Counted from the stretch's first letter, positions 16,382 to 26,144 are shown. The stretch is DNA of 64,000 nt from Pseudomonas sp. UYIF39 (GCF_029963765.1 NZ_JALBYU010000031.1:1-64000), one strand, 5' to 3'. Program-made: numbers and translations. Notes: generated by a model from the letters alone, not told the origin.

Positions 16382-17419
16382 ATGACCTACACCGCTGCCG
16401 AAAACCGCTACGACTCAATCCCTTACCGCCGCGTCGGTCGCAGCGGGCTGGTGCTGCCGGCATTGTCTCTGGGCCTGTGGCACAACTTCGGCGACAGCAC
16501 GCCGATCGACACCCAGCGTTCATTGCTGCGTACCGCGTTTGATCTTGGCATCAACCATTTCGACCTGGCCAACAACTACGGCCCTCCGTATGGCAGCGCC
16601 GAGATCAATTTCGGTCGTTTGCTGCGTGAAGACTTCAAGCAGTATCGCGACGAGCTGATTATCTCCAGCAAGGCCGGTTGGGACATGTGGGCCGGCCCTT
16701 ATGGCCAGGGCGGCGGTTCGCGCAAATACGTGCTGGCCAGCCTTGATCAGAGCCTGCAGCGCCTGGGCCTGGACTACGTGGACATCTTCTACTCCCACCG
16801 CTTCGACCCGGACACGCCGCTGGAAGAAACCGCCAGCGCACTGGCCACCGCGGTACAGCAGGGTAAGGCGTTGTACATCGGTATCTCTTCCTACTCGGGG
16901 GTTAAAACCCGTGAAATGGCCGCGCTGCTGAAGGAGTGGAAAGTCCCGTTGCTGATTCACCAACCGGCTTACAACCTGCTCAATCGATGGGTGGAAAAAG
17001 ACCTGTTGGATACGACGGACGAACTCGGTACGGGCGTGATTGCGTTTACGCCGTTGGCTCAGGGGTTGTTGACCGATAAGTACCTCAATGGTGTGCCGGC
17101 GGACGCGCGGGTCAATCGTCCGGGAGGTGGTTCGCTGCAGGCGGCGCACCTGTCCGAAGCCAACATCGCTCATGTGCGTGCGCTGAATGAGATCGCCAAG
17201 CGTCGCGGTCAGAGTCTGGCGCAGCTGGCATTGGCGTGGACGTTACGCGATCCGCGCGTGACGTCGGCGCTGATCGGTGCGAGCCGGCCCGAGCAGATTA
17301 TCGAGAACGTCGGGGCGTTGAAAAATTTGAGCTTTAGCGCTGAAGAGCTGGCGGAGATCGACCGGTTTGCCCAGGAGGGCGGGGTTAATCTTTGGGAGAA
17401 GCCTTCGACGGCGGAGTAA
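16382..17419 (+). CDS. mgrA: Aldo-keto reductase, L-glyceraldehyde 3-phosphate reductase type
   Basis: A 345-residue NADPH-dependent aldo-keto reductase (TIM barrel) of the YghZ/MgrA (AKR14) group, detoxifying L-glyceraldehyde 3-phosphate and related aldehydes such as methylglyoxal. The catalytic tetrad is visible as D61, Y66, K97 and H139 (YSHRFD). The group mark LSLGLWHNFGD and the NADP-binding LIGASRPEQIIENVGAL near the end are present. The start at 16382 is preceded by GAGAGGATTCG. It stands alone between the SDR remnant and a REP pair. Confidence 0.85.
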   Translation: MTYTAAENRYDSIPYRRVGRSGLVLPALSLGLWHNFGDSTPIDTQRSLLRTAFDLGINHFDLANNYGPPYGSAEINFGRLLREDFKQYRDELIISSKAGWDMWAGPYGQGGGSRKYVLASLDQSLQRLGLDYVDIFYSHRFDPDTPLEETASALATAVQQGKALYIGISSYSGVKTREMAALLKEWKVPLLIHQPAYNLLNRWVEKDLLDTTDELGTGVIAFTPLAQGLLTDKYLNGVPADARVNRPGGGSLQAAHLSEANIAHVRALNEIAKRRGQSLAQLALAWTLRDPRVTSALIGASRPEQIIENVGALKNLSFSAEELAEIDRFAQEGGVNLWEKPSTAE

Positions 17420-17458
17420 GTGTTCGGTGCCGGATTTTCCGGCGCCTGTTGGATCGCC

Positions 17459-17523
17459 ATCGCGAGCGAGCTCGCTCCCACAGGGGAGCGCATTCCAAAT
17501 GTGGGAGCGAGCTTGCTCGCGAT
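17459..17523. repeat. REP doublet, GAGCGAGCTTGCTCGC type
   Basis: Inverted copies ATCGCGAGCGAGCTCGCTCC at 17459 and GTGGGAGCGAGCTTGCTCGC from 17501 lie between the converging mgrA and tauD genes. Same family as 13420-13505 and 57188-57277. Confidence 0.85.
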
Positions 17524-17556
17524 GGGGCCAGACCAGTCAATGAAGAAGTCATGGGG

Positions 17557-18399
17557 TTACCGAAAAAACGGCACATCCCCCAACACCGTCGCCCGCTGCA
17601 TCACCCGCCGAGCCGGCCGGTAATCATCCACGGCGTAATGCTGTGTCACGCGGTTATCCCAAAACGCCACGTCGTCCTTCTGCCAGCGCCAGCGGATTGT
17701 AAATTCCGGCCGTGTCGCGTGGGCAAACAGAAACTTCAGAATCACCTCGCTTTCGGTTTCCGACAGTTCATTGATCTTCGACGTGAAGCCTTCATTGACG
17801 AACAACGACCGGCGTCCGCTCACCGGATGAGTGCGAATCACCGGGTGTGACAGCGGCGGATTTTTTCTGCGCGCTTCCTCCCACTGGGCCAAGGCTTGCG
17901 GCGTGTTGCCATAGCGCTCCAGCGGGAACGAGCGGGTGAAATCGTGGGTAGCCGTCAGCCCTTCGAGCAAGGTTTTCATCGGCGCGGACAACGCTTCATA
18001 CGCCGCAATACCGCTGGCCCACAACGTGTCGCCACCAAACTCCGGCAACAACTTGGCGCTGAGTACCGCGCCCATGGCCGGCGTCGGCAAGAAGGTCACG
18101 TCGGTATGCCAGATGGCGTTGTCGCGCACGTCAGTGACGGCGGTGTCGAGGATCAGCACTTCTGGCTGTTCCGGCACGTTCGGGTAAATCGGGTGAATGT
18201 GCAGGTCGCCGAAATTGGCGGCGAAACCGGCCTGTTGCTGCGGTGTGATCGGCTGATCGCGAAAGAACAACACTTGATGTTTGAGCAGCGCCTGCTCGAT
18301 GGCGTCGCGCTGTTCCAGGTTCAGCGGTTGGCTGATGTCGACGCCGCTGATGTGTGCGCCGAGGGCGTAGCTTAAGGGGACGATGGTCAGGTTGCTCAT
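17557..18399 (-). CDS. tauD: Taurine dioxygenase
   Basis: A 280-residue Fe(II)/2-oxoglutarate-dependent dioxygenase that converts taurine to sulfite and aminoacetaldehyde. The iron ligands are H98 and D100 (IWHTDVTF) and H254 (TQHYAVDDYRP); the 2-oxoglutarate-binding arginine is in RPARRVMQR. The start MSNLTIVPLSY at 18399 gives the standard length of about 280 residues; the longer frame to 18648 is spurious. It is the last gene of tauABCD, 50 bp after tauC, and works under sulfate limitation. Confidence 0.95.
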   Translation of the reverse strand: MSNLTIVPLSYALGAHISGVDISQPLNLEQRDAIEQALLKHQVLFFRDQPITPQQQAGFAANFGDLHIHPIYPNVPEQPEVLILDTAVTDVRDNAIWHTDVTFLPTPAMGAVLSAKLLPEFGGDTLWASGIAAYEALSAPMKTLLEGLTATHDFTRSFPLERYGNTPQALAQWEEARRKNPPLSHPVIRTHPVSGRRSLFVNEGFTSKINELSETESEVILKFLFAHATRPEFTIRWRWQKDDVAFWDNRVTQHYAVDDYRPARRVMQRATVLGDVPFFR

Positions 18400-18449
18400 G
18401 GTCTTTCTCTTCAATCCGGGGCGCCGAGCTTTTTGTGGGAGCGGGCTAT

Positions 18450-19283
18450 TTAGTGAGCCTGGCCATGCCACGGCACCAGTTTGCGTTGCAAGGCGCGCAA
18501 GCCCATCTCCATGGCGAAGGCGATCAGCGCGATCACCAGAATCCCCAGCACCACCACATCGGTGACCAGGAACTGCGCGGCCGACTGCACCATGAAGCCC
18601 AAACCGCTGGTGGCGGCGATCAATTCGGCGGCGACCAGCGTCGACCAACCCACACCCAGGCCAATCCGCACACCGGTCAAAATGTCCGGCAACGCGCTCG
18701 GCAGAATCACATGGCGAATCAACTGCGCCCGGGTCGCGCCTAACGACTGCGCCGCGCGCAATTTGGCCGGGTCAACCGTGCGCACGCCGGTCGCCGTAGC
18801 GATGGCGATCGGGGCGAAGATCGCGAGGTAGATCAGCAAGACTTTCGACAGCTCACCGATGCCGCACCAGATCACGATCAGCGGCAAATAAGCCAGCGGC
18901 GGGATAGGGCGGTAGAACTCGATCAGCGGATCGAGAATGCCGCGGGCGATGCGGTTGTGGCCGATGGCGATTCCAACGGGCACGGCGGTCAGCACCGCGA
19001 AGCCCAGGCCCAGACCGATTCGGCTGAGGCTCGCGCCAAGGTGCTGCCATAACGTTGAATCCATGTAGCCGGTGGTCACCAGCAGCCAGCCTTTTTGCAG
19101 CACGGCAAAGGGTGGCGGCAGGAACAGCGGTTCGATCATTCCAGTGGCGGTGACGGCCCACCAAATGACCACGAGTGCGACGAGCGTCAGCAGACTGATC
19201 CAGCGAGTACTAAGGCTGCGACGAACAGGAATCACCGTCGAGTGCGGTTTGACCGTGACGGCCGGAATCTCATAGCTGCTCAT
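18450..19283 (-). CDS. tauC: Taurine ABC transporter permease
   Basis: A 277-residue inner-membrane permease of the SsuC/TauC type with about six helices. The coupling loop is AAQSLGATRAQLIRHVILPSALPDILTG. Its ATG overlaps the tauB stop by 4 bp, so it is translated with the ATPase. It imports taurine together with TauA and TauB. Confidence 0.93.
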   Translation of the reverse strand: MSSYEIPAVTVKPHSTVIPVRRSLSTRWISLLTLVALVVIWWAVTATGMIEPLFLPPPFAVLQKGWLLVTTGYMDSTLWQHLGASLSRIGLGLGFAVLTAVPVGIAIGHNRIARGILDPLIEFYRPIPPLAYLPLIVIWCGIGELSKVLLIYLAIFAPIAIATATGVRTVDPAKLRAAQSLGATRAQLIRHVILPSALPDILTGVRIGLGVGWSTLVAAELIAATSGLGFMVQSAAQFLVTDVVVLGILVIALIAFAMEMGLRALQRKLVPWHGQAH

Positions 19284-20074
19284 ACGGTCTCCTGCCGCTG
19301 GGCGGCGCTGCGTTGGGAGAACACTTTGGCGAGCACGTGTTCGCGGGTTTCGATAAAGCGCGGGTCGGATTTGATTGATCGAGCCGACTCCCCAGCGGCA
19401 TAACGCTGACCGAAATCCAGGCTCAGGCGTTCGACGATTTGCCCAGGATTCGGCGCCAGCAGAATCAGACCCGTGGCGAGAAACACCGCTTCTTCGATGT
19501 CGTGGGTAATCAGAAATACCGGTTTTGCGGTGCGCTGCCAGACTTGCAGCAGCAACTCCTGCATCTGTTCGCGGGTGAAGGCATCGAGGGCGCCGAAGGG
19601 TTCGTCCATCAGCAAAACGCGCGGATCAGCAGCGAGGGCTCGGGCCAGGCCGACTCGTTGCTTCTGGCCGCCCGAAAGCTGCCAGATTCGACGGTTTTCG
19701 AAGCCGGAAAGGTCCACCAAGGCGAGCATTTCCCGGGCGCGCAGTTCACGTTTTTCCCGCGCAATGCCGGCCAGTTCCAGACCGAAACCGACGTTGGCCA
19801 GCACGTCCTGCCAGGGCAGCAGGGCATCGTCCTGGAACACCACGCCGCGTTCGGCGCTCGGGCCTTTGACCGGCACGCCATCGAGGGTGATGCGCCCGGC
19901 GCTAGGCTCGACGAAACCGGCAATCAGGTTCAACAGCGAGGTCTTGCCACTGCCGGACGGGCCGAGGGCGACCAGCAACTGCTGGGGCCCAAGACTCAGG
20001 GAAATCTCCGCCAGTACCGGTTCCGGGCTGCCTGGGTACTGTGCGCTGATGCGCTCCAGCTGAAGCAAAGCCAT
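19280..20074 (-). CDS. tauB: Taurine ABC transporter ATP-binding protein
   Basis: A 264-residue ATPase with Walker A GPSGSGKT (38-45), signature WQLSGGQKQRVGLARAL, Walker B VLLMDEPFGALD and the switch histidine in FLITHDIEEAVFLA. It is of the TauB/SsuB type and has the usual length. It lies 15 bp downstream of tauA and overlaps tauC. Confidence 0.93.
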   Translation of the reverse strand: MALLQLERISAQYPGSPEPVLAEISLSLGPQQLLVALGPSGSGKTSLLNLIAGFVEPSAGRITLDGVPVKGPSAERGVVFQDDALLPWQDVLANVGFGLELAGIAREKRELRAREMLALVDLSGFENRRIWQLSGGQKQRVGLARALAADPRVLLMDEPFGALDAFTREQMQELLLQVWQRTAKPVFLITHDIEEAVFLATGLILLAPNPGQIVERLSLDFGQRYAAGESARSIKSDPRFIETREHVLAKVFSQRSAAQRQETV

Positions 20075-20089
20075 CGCGGTTAACTCCGA

Positions 20090-21067
20090 TCAGTTGGTGA
20101 TGTATTTGGCGCTGACATACGGGGCGTAATCCGGCAGCACGGCTTCAACCTTGCCTTGTTCTTTCAGGAACGTGGCGGTGTCGGTGATGGCCTTGGTGGT
20201 CGGTGCGCCGAGGGTGATCACCTGATCAGCCGCCAGTGGGAAGACGTTGCCTTGCAGCAGCAATGGAATGTCGCTGGCCTTGGCGCCGGAGAGTTTCACC
20301 AGTTTGTCGACATTGGATTGATTGGCGAGCCAGGCTTTTGGGTCTTTGCGGTACTCGGCGTAGGCATCCAGGGTCACTTTGGCGAACGCGGTGACGATTT
20401 CCGGGTGCTTCTCGGCGAAGTCTTTACGCACGATCCAGGCATCGAAGGTCGGCGCGCCGAACTTGGCCAGTTCACCGGAGGTGATCAGCACTTTGCCGTT
20501 TTCCTTGGCGACACCGAGGGCTGGGTCCCACACGTAAGTGGCGTCGATATCACCGCGTTTCCACGCGGCAATGATGGCTGGGGGGGCAAGGTTGAGGACG
20601 GTGACTTTCGACGGGTCGATGTTCCAGTGCTTCAGCGCGGCCAGCAGGCTGTAGTGGCCGGTGGAAACGAACGGCACGGCGATTTTCTTGCCGATCAGGT
20701 CCTGCGGGGTTTTGATCCCGGAACCATCGCGGGCAACCAGGGCTTCAGCGGCGCCGATCTGCGTGGCGATGAGAAAGGTTTCTACCGGGACTTTGCGGGT
20801 GATTGCTGCGGTCAGAGGGCTGGAACCGAGGTAACCGATCTGCACGTCGCCGGAAGCGATGGCGGCGATGATATCGGCGCCGTTGTCGAATTTGCGCCAG
20901 TCGATTTTGGCGTTGGTGGCTTTTTCGTACGCGCCGTCGGCTTGGGCGACTTTGGCCGGGTCTACGGTGGTCTGGTAGGCGACGGTGACGTCAGCCGCCT
21001 GGGCAAAGAAACTCACCGCAGCCAGAGACGCGGCCGCCAGCAGGCGAAGGGGGAAAGTCAATTTCAT
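20090..21067 (-). CDS. tauA: Taurine-binding periplasmic protein
   Basis: A 325-residue solute-binding protein of the SsuA/TauA type. The signal peptide covers about residues 1-24 (ending FFAQA). The core includes VTVAYQTTVDPAKVAQADG and the ligand-pocket block VQIGYLGSSPLTAAITR. It begins the leftward tauABCD operon. Confidence 0.93.
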   Translation of the reverse strand: MKLTFPLRLLAAASLAAVSFFAQAADVTVAYQTTVDPAKVAQADGAYEKATNAKIDWRKFDNGADIIAAIASGDVQIGYLGSSPLTAAITRKVPVETFLIATQIGAAEALVARDGSGIKTPQDLIGKKIAVPFVSTGHYSLLAALKHWNIDPSKVTVLNLAPPAIIAAWKRGDIDATYVWDPALGVAKENGKVLITSGELAKFGAPTFDAWIVRKDFAEKHPEIVTAFAKVTLDAYAEYRKDPKAWLANQSNVDKLVKLSGAKASDIPLLLQGNVFPLAADQVITLGAPTTKAITDTATFLKEQGKVEAVLPDYAPYVSAKYITN

Positions 21068-21185
21068 TGAGAAGCTCCTTGTCAGGCGACCGAGAGTCGG
21101 CGTGAAAAGGAGACTAAATGATATAAGAATCCGAAAATAAATAACTTTTTCGAATGAGCTTATGAGCGGAATATTCTAAAGGATC
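21068..21185 (-). promoter_or_regulatory. tauA: tauABCD upstream region, AT-rich
   Basis: About 118 bp of AT-rich DNA with runs such as GAAAATAAATAACTTTTTCG around 21130-21150, and partly dyadic ATAAGAATC / GGAATATTC blocks. It should hold the tau promoter, which in relatives is activated by CysB or Cbl. No exact site can be assigned by eye. Confidence 0.4.
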
Positions 21186-21310
21186 AAAAGATCGCAGCCT
21201 GCGGCAGCTCCTACAAAGGTAGCGTGCGAATTCGAAATTGCGTGGTGCGGGCAAAAAAAATCGCAACCTTGGCACCGTCCCGTAGGAGCTGCCGAAGGTT
21301 GCGATCTTTT
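21186..21310. repeat. REP doublet, AAAAGATCGCAGCC type
   Basis: AAAAGATCGCAGCCTGCGGC at 21186 and its inverted relative ending GCGATCTTTT at 21310 enclose a spacer with a run of A. The family recurs at 28321-28404 and as a fragment at 11238-11260. It separates gshA from the tau operon. Confidence 0.8.
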
Positions 21311-21322
21311 GACAGGCGCTGC

Positions 21323-22906
21323 TTAGTTGCTGATTGCCAAAATACTCGCCTGATACGACCCGACAAACACATCGAAATCGCCGACTTCGTTCTGCTCCAG
21401 CTCAATCTGCTCGGCCAGCGACGAACGCGCCCGGTCTTCAAACTTGGCTTGATCATCGCCATTCAACGGCTCGCTGCGGAAAAACTCCGCATGAGCCTGG
21501 CTCTGACGCAGGGAGAACTGGCTGAAGCTCTCTTTGTGCTCAGCCATCGCTGCCAGCACCTGAGCCGATGGCGTCAGGGACGGGTCCTTGACCTTGGCCA
21601 GCTGCGCATCCAATGCCTCGCTATGTGCATCGCCGCCATGACTCTGATCCAGCATCGCCGCCAGGGGTGCAATCTTCTCCAGCAACTCGCTGGCCCACTC
21701 TCTCAGGTCCACCGGATGACCGTCGCGTTGCAGTTGCAGGCCCGGACGGCGACCTTCCTTGACCACGCTGAGGAAGTTCGAGGTCGCGTTGCCGCACGAG
21801 GTATTCGTCAGCAGCGGGCTGTCGTTCAGCGCGCAGTACAACAGGAATGCGTCGAGGAACCGCGACTCCGGTAGATCGATGCCCATTGGCAGAAACGGGT
21901 TGATGTCCAGGCAACGCACTTCAACGTACTGAATGCCACGGGCCACCAGCGCCTGGATCGGCCGTTCACCGGTGTAGGTCACACGTTTCGGGCGGATGTT
22001 GGAGTAGTACTCGTTTTCGATCTGCAGGATGTTGGTGTTGAGCTGAACCCACTCTCCGTCCTGATGCGTGCCGATTTCGACGTACGGCGCGTAAGGCGTT
22101 GCGACCGCTTTGCGCAGGCTGTCGGTGTAGCTGGCCAGATCGTTGTAGCACGGCGTCAGACCGGCCTGGGCGTTGCTCTGGTAACCCAGGTCACTCATGC
22201 GCAGGCTGGTGGCGTACGGCAGGTACAAGGTGTCCGGGTCCAGTTGTTCCAACTGGTGCGAGCGACCACGCAGGAAACCGGCGTCCAGCGCAGGCGAGGC
22301 ACCGAACAGGTACATCAGCAGCCAGCTGTAGCGACGGAAGTTACGGATCAGGGCGATGTAGGCCGACGACTGATAGTCGCGGTCGGTGCCGACAAAGCCT
22401 TCAGCCTCTTTAAGCAGCGGCCAGAGCTTTTCCGGCAGGGAAAAGTTGTAGTGAATCCCGGCGATGCACTGCATGGTCTTGCCATAGCGCAGGGCCAGGC
22501 CCTTGCGGTAGACGTACTTGAGCTGACCGATGTTGGAGGTGCCGTAATAGGCGATCGGGATGTCTTCCTCGGCCGGCAACGGGCACGGCATCGATGGACT
22601 CCACAGGTACTCGTTGCCGAGCTTGCTGTAGGCAAAACGGTGGATCTTGTCCAGGCTCGCCAGAGTGTCCGCCGGGTCGGGCAGGGCGGGCGTGATGAAC
22701 TCCAACAGCGACTCGGAATAGTCGGTGGTGATTTGTTCGTTGGTCAGCGCGGAACCCAATGCTTCCGGGTGCGGCGTTTGCGCCAGGCGACCTTCGCCGG
22801 TCACGCGCAGGCATTCACGTTCGATGCCGTGAAGGCACTGTTCGAGCAGAGAGAGGTTAGCGCGCTCGCCGAGCAGAGCCAGGCGGCGGTTGAGAAGTTC
22901 GCTCAA
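21323..22906 (-). CDS. gshA: Glutamate-cysteine ligase
   Basis: A 527-residue enzyme catalysing the first step of glutathione synthesis, ATP-dependent joining of glutamate and cysteine in the cytoplasm. The start is set at the TTG codon 22906 because AAGGAA lies six bases upstream and the product then begins (M)SELLNRRLALLG, giving about the family length; an in-frame GTG at 22921 is the alternative. Motifs include GIERECLRV near the N-terminus and QYVEVRCLDINPF in the middle. It follows the sulfur genes but is transcribed alone. Confidence 0.93.
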   Translation of the reverse strand: MSELLNRRLALLGERANLSLLEQCLHGIERECLRVTGEGRLAQTPHPEALGSALTNEQITTDYSESLLEFITPALPDPADTLASLDKIHRFAYSKLGNEYLWSPSMPCPLPAEEDIPIAYYGTSNIGQLKYVYRKGLALRYGKTMQCIAGIHYNFSLPEKLWPLLKEAEGFVGTDRDYQSSAYIALIRNFRRYSWLLMYLFGASPALDAGFLRGRSHQLEQLDPDTLYLPYATSLRMSDLGYQSNAQAGLTPCYNDLASYTDSLRKAVATPYAPYVEIGTHQDGEWVQLNTNILQIENEYYSNIRPKRVTYTGERPIQALVARGIQYVEVRCLDINPFLPMGIDLPESRFLDAFLLYCALNDSPLLTNTSCGNATSNFLSVVKEGRRPGLQLQRDGHPVDLREWASELLEKIAPLAAMLDQSHGGDAHSEALDAQLAKVKDPSLTPSAQVLAAMAEHKESFSQFSLRQSQAHAEFFRSEPLNGDDQAKFEDRARSSLAEQIELEQNEVGDFDVFVGSYQASILAISN

Positions 22907-23075
22907 GTTGGATTCCTTCACGCGTCAGTCGCCCCAATATGGGGGTGGGCAAGACGGTCTACAAGGGTGAAGTTAAAACTGGCGTTGTCGCCTGGTTTTG
23001 GATCGCCGCAATCCCATAGGAAACTCCGACGCTGCGGTCACAGCGCCGAAATTAACTCAAATCGATGACGGGTAG

Positions 23076-23459
23076 CTACAGGACAGCGAACGTGCCTTGT
23101 GCTTTTGCGACGAGTTTGTCGCCTTGCATCACGTCAGCTTCGACCACCAGCGTGCGGCGGCCCGGGTGGATCACCCGCGCGGTGCACATCACTTCACCGT
23201 CTGCGACGGCGCGAATGTAATTGATCTTGCATTCGATGGTAGCGCTCTGCTGGTCAAAACCATGGGTGCTGGAACAGGCCAGCCCCATGGCAATGTCCAC
23301 CAGACTGAACAAGGCCCCGCCGTGCAGCTTGCCGCCGCGATTGCGCAGCTCTGGTGCAAGCCCGAGGGCGACTTGCGCCACCCCGGTCTCCAGACTGTGC
23401 AAGTGACACCCCAGCAACTTGAAAAAAGCGCTTTCGGTCAGCCCGGCCGGGATGTCCAT
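23076..23459 (-). CDS. PaaI-type hotdog thioesterase
   Basis: A 127-residue single-hotdog acyl-CoA thioesterase. The block NRGGKLHGGALFSLVDIAMGLACS (about 41-64) is the characteristic PaaI/YbgC-like HGG..SLxD signature with the catalytic aspartate. Its ATG overlaps the last base of the tex stop, so it is probably translated from the tex transcript. The substrate is not evident. Confidence 0.85.
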   Translation of the reverse strand: MDIPAGLTESAFFKLLGCHLHSLETGVAQVALGLAPELRNRGGKLHGGALFSLVDIAMGLACSSTHGFDQQSATIECKINYIRAVADGEVMCTARVIHPGRRTLVVEADVMQGDKLVAKAQGTFAVL

Positions 23460-25783
23460 CAGCGTTTCTTCAACTGCTTGGCGTTGGCGAACAGCGACGC
23501 CATGGCGTTGTTGGCCGGAGCCGCCGCCGTGGTTTCCTTACGCGGTGCGGTGTTCTGGGACTGGCGTGGCGCCGAACCCGGACGTGCACCACGGGCACCG
23601 TCGATTTTCTCGCCCGGCGTGTCGCTCATGCGCATCGACAGGCCAACGCGTTTGCGCGGGATGTCGACTTCCATGACCTTCACTTTCACCACGTCACCGG
23701 CCTTCACCGCTTCACGCGGATCCTTGATGAACTTCTCCGAAAGCGCAGAGATGTGCACCAAACCGTCCTGATGCACGCCGATGTCGACGAAAGCACCGAA
23801 GTTGGTCACGTTGGTCACCACGCCTTCGAGGATCATGCCCAGCTGCAGGTCCTTGAGGTCTTCGACGCCTTCCTGGAACTCGGCGGTCTTGAACTCGGGA
23901 CGCGGATCGCGGCCAGGTTTTTCCAGCTCTTGCAGAATGTCGGTGACCGTTGGCAGACCGAAGGTTTCGTCGGTGTACTTTTTCGGATCAAGACGCTTGA
24001 GGAAGCTGGCGTCGCCGATCAGCGAGCGAATGTCGCGGTCGGTCTCAGCGGCGATGCGCTGGACCAGCGGATAGGCTTCCGGGTGAACCGCGGACGAATC
24101 CAGCGGGTTGTCGCCGTTCATGACGCGCAGGAAGCCAGCGGCCTGTTCGAAGGTTTTCTCGCCCAGACGAGCGACTTTCTTCAACGCCGCACGGGTTTTG
24201 AACGCGCCGTGTTCGTCGCGGTGGCTGACGATGTTCTGCGCCAGCGTCGCGTTGAGGCCGGAGATGCGGGCCAGCAGCGCCACGGAAGCGGTGTTGACGT
24301 CGACGCCGACGGCGTTCACACAGTCTTCGACCACAGCGTCCAGGCCGCGCGCCAGTTTCAGCTGCGACACGTCGTGCTGGTATTGGCCGACGCCGATGGA
24401 TTTCGGGTCGATCTTCACCAGCTCAGCCAGTGGATCCTGCAGGCGACGAGCGATCGACACCGCGCCACGGATCGACACGTCGAGGTCCGGGAATTCCTTG
24501 GACGCCAGTTCCGACGCCGAGTAAACCGATGCACCGGCCTCGGAGACCATGACTTTGGTCATCTTCATGGCTGGGTATTTTTTGATCAGTTCAGCGGCCA
24601 GCTTGTCGGTTTCACGGCTGGCGGTGCCGTTGCCGATGGCGATCAGGTCCACTGCATGCTTGGCGCACAGGGCAGCCAGAATCGCGATGGTCTGGTCCCA
24701 TTTGTTGTGCGGCACGTGCGGGTAAACCGTGGCGTGATCCAGCAGCTTGCCGGTGGAATCGACCACGGCCACCTTGCAACCGGTGCGCAGGCCCGGGTCG
24801 AGACCCAGTGTGGCGCGCGGGCCAGCCGGCGCTGATAGCAGCAAGTCGTGCAGGTTGTGGGCGAACACGTTGATCGCTTCGGTTTCTGCGCCATCGCGCA
24901 GTTCGCCCAGCAGATCGGTTTCGAGGTGGGTGTAGAGCTTGACCTTCCAGGTCCAGCGCACCACTTCGCCCAGCCATTTGTCGGCGGCGCGGTTCTGGTT
25001 CTGGATGCCGAATTGCTGGCCGATCATGCCTTCGCATGGGTGCATGGCGCCCGGCAGTTCATCGCCGACTTTCAGCGCCGAACTCAGAATGCCTTCGTTG
25101 CGGCCACGGAAAATCGCCAGCGCGCGGTGCGACGGCATGCTTTTCAGCGGTTCATCGTGTTCGAAGTAGTCGCGGAACTTGGCGCCTTCCTCTTCTTTGC
25201 CGGCGATCACGCGGGCGCTGAGGGTGGCTTCCTGCTTGAGGTAGCTGCGCAATTTGTCCAGCAGGCCGGCGTTTTCGGCGAAGCGTTCCATCAGGATGTA
25301 TTTGGCGCCTTCGAGAGCCGCCTTCACATCGGCGACGCCTTTTTCGGCATCGACGAAGCGCGCGGCTTCGGCGTCTGGTGTCAGGGTCGGGTCGTTGAAC
25401 AGGCCGTCGGCCAGCTCGCCGAGGCCGGCTTCCAGGGCGATCTGGCCCTTGGTGCGGCGCTTCTGCTTGTACGGCAGGTACAAGTCTTCGAGGCGGGTTT
25501 TGGTGTCGGCGAGTTTAATGTCGCGTTCAAGTTGCGGGGTCAGCTTGCCTTGCTCCTGGATGCTGGCAAGGATGCTGATACGCCGTTCGTCGAGTTCTCG
25601 CAGGTAGCGCAGGCGCTCTTCCAGATGACGTAGCTGGATGTCATCGAGGCTCCCGGTCACTTCTTTCCGGTAGCGGGCGATGAAGGGAACGGTAGAGCCT
25701 TCATCGAGTAGCGCGACGGCCGCTTCGACCTGTTGTGGGCGTACACCGAGTTCCTCGGCGATGCGGCTGTTGATGCTGTCCAT
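23459..25783 (-). CDS. tex: Tex, RNA-binding transcription accessory protein
   Basis: A 774-residue nucleic-acid-binding protein found widely in bacteria. The domain order is an N-terminal helical Tex domain (1-185), an RNase H-like YqgF domain around 325-450 (GLDPGLRTGCKVAVVD), helix-hairpin-helix motifs near 500-560 (DVNTASVALLARISGLN), and an S1 domain near 650-720 (MILEGVVTNVTNFGAFVDIGVHQDGLVH). The C-terminal tail is low complexity, Ala/Thr/Asn-rich. The start MDSINSRIAEELG has AGGTGG in front. It influences transcription of some virulence and stress genes in relatives. Confidence 0.93.
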   Translation of the reverse strand: MDSINSRIAEELGVRPQQVEAAVALLDEGSTVPFIARYRKEVTGSLDDIQLRHLEERLRYLRELDERRISILASIQEQGKLTPQLERDIKLADTKTRLEDLYLPYKQKRRTKGQIALEAGLGELADGLFNDPTLTPDAEAARFVDAEKGVADVKAALEGAKYILMERFAENAGLLDKLRSYLKQEATLSARVIAGKEEEGAKFRDYFEHDEPLKSMPSHRALAIFRGRNEGILSSALKVGDELPGAMHPCEGMIGQQFGIQNQNRAADKWLGEVVRWTWKVKLYTHLETDLLGELRDGAETEAINVFAHNLHDLLLSAPAGPRATLGLDPGLRTGCKVAVVDSTGKLLDHATVYPHVPHNKWDQTIAILAALCAKHAVDLIAIGNGTASRETDKLAAELIKKYPAMKMTKVMVSEAGASVYSASELASKEFPDLDVSIRGAVSIARRLQDPLAELVKIDPKSIGVGQYQHDVSQLKLARGLDAVVEDCVNAVGVDVNTASVALLARISGLNATLAQNIVSHRDEHGAFKTRAALKKVARLGEKTFEQAAGFLRVMNGDNPLDSSAVHPEAYPLVQRIAAETDRDIRSLIGDASFLKRLDPKKYTDETFGLPTVTDILQELEKPGRDPRPEFKTAEFQEGVEDLKDLQLGMILEGVVTNVTNFGAFVDIGVHQDGLVHISALSEKFIKDPREAVKAGDVVKVKVMEVDIPRKRVGLSMRMSDTPGEKIDGARGARPGSAPRQSQNTAPRKETTAAAPANNAMASLFANAKQLKKR

Positions 25784-26144
25784 AAAACCACCTGACAAAT
25801 TGTGAAAGCAGGCTCGCAGGCGCAGAGATAAGGGCTCGGCGAGTCTGGTTGAGCGGCCTGGCCTGCGCCGCTACCTGGATCAACAGGTATCCCGTTGACC
25901 CGTGAAATCGAACAATTACTGCCCGTGCCATGAAAATAAAAAACGGCCACCTACAGTAATGATCAGACGTTGCCTGACACAAAAGGCCGCGCATTATAAC
26001 CAGCGTTCTGTCATTCGGGGGCATCGCAGGCTGTAGGCATAAAGACCGGATTTCTGGCGATGAAGGAAAAATCTGCTAACAATGCACACGGTGCGTATAA
26101 CGGCAGCTACGCCATAATGCGCGCCGAGATCAAAGGAGCATCTA
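25784..26144. other. Divergent promoter region of tex and ompR
   Basis: About 360 bp between two divergent genes. It contains no protein gene, clear hairpin terminator or repeat. AAAGGAGC at 26131-26138 is the ompR ribosome-binding site. Both promoters should lie here but no confident -35/-10 pair was chosen. Confidence 0.45.
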
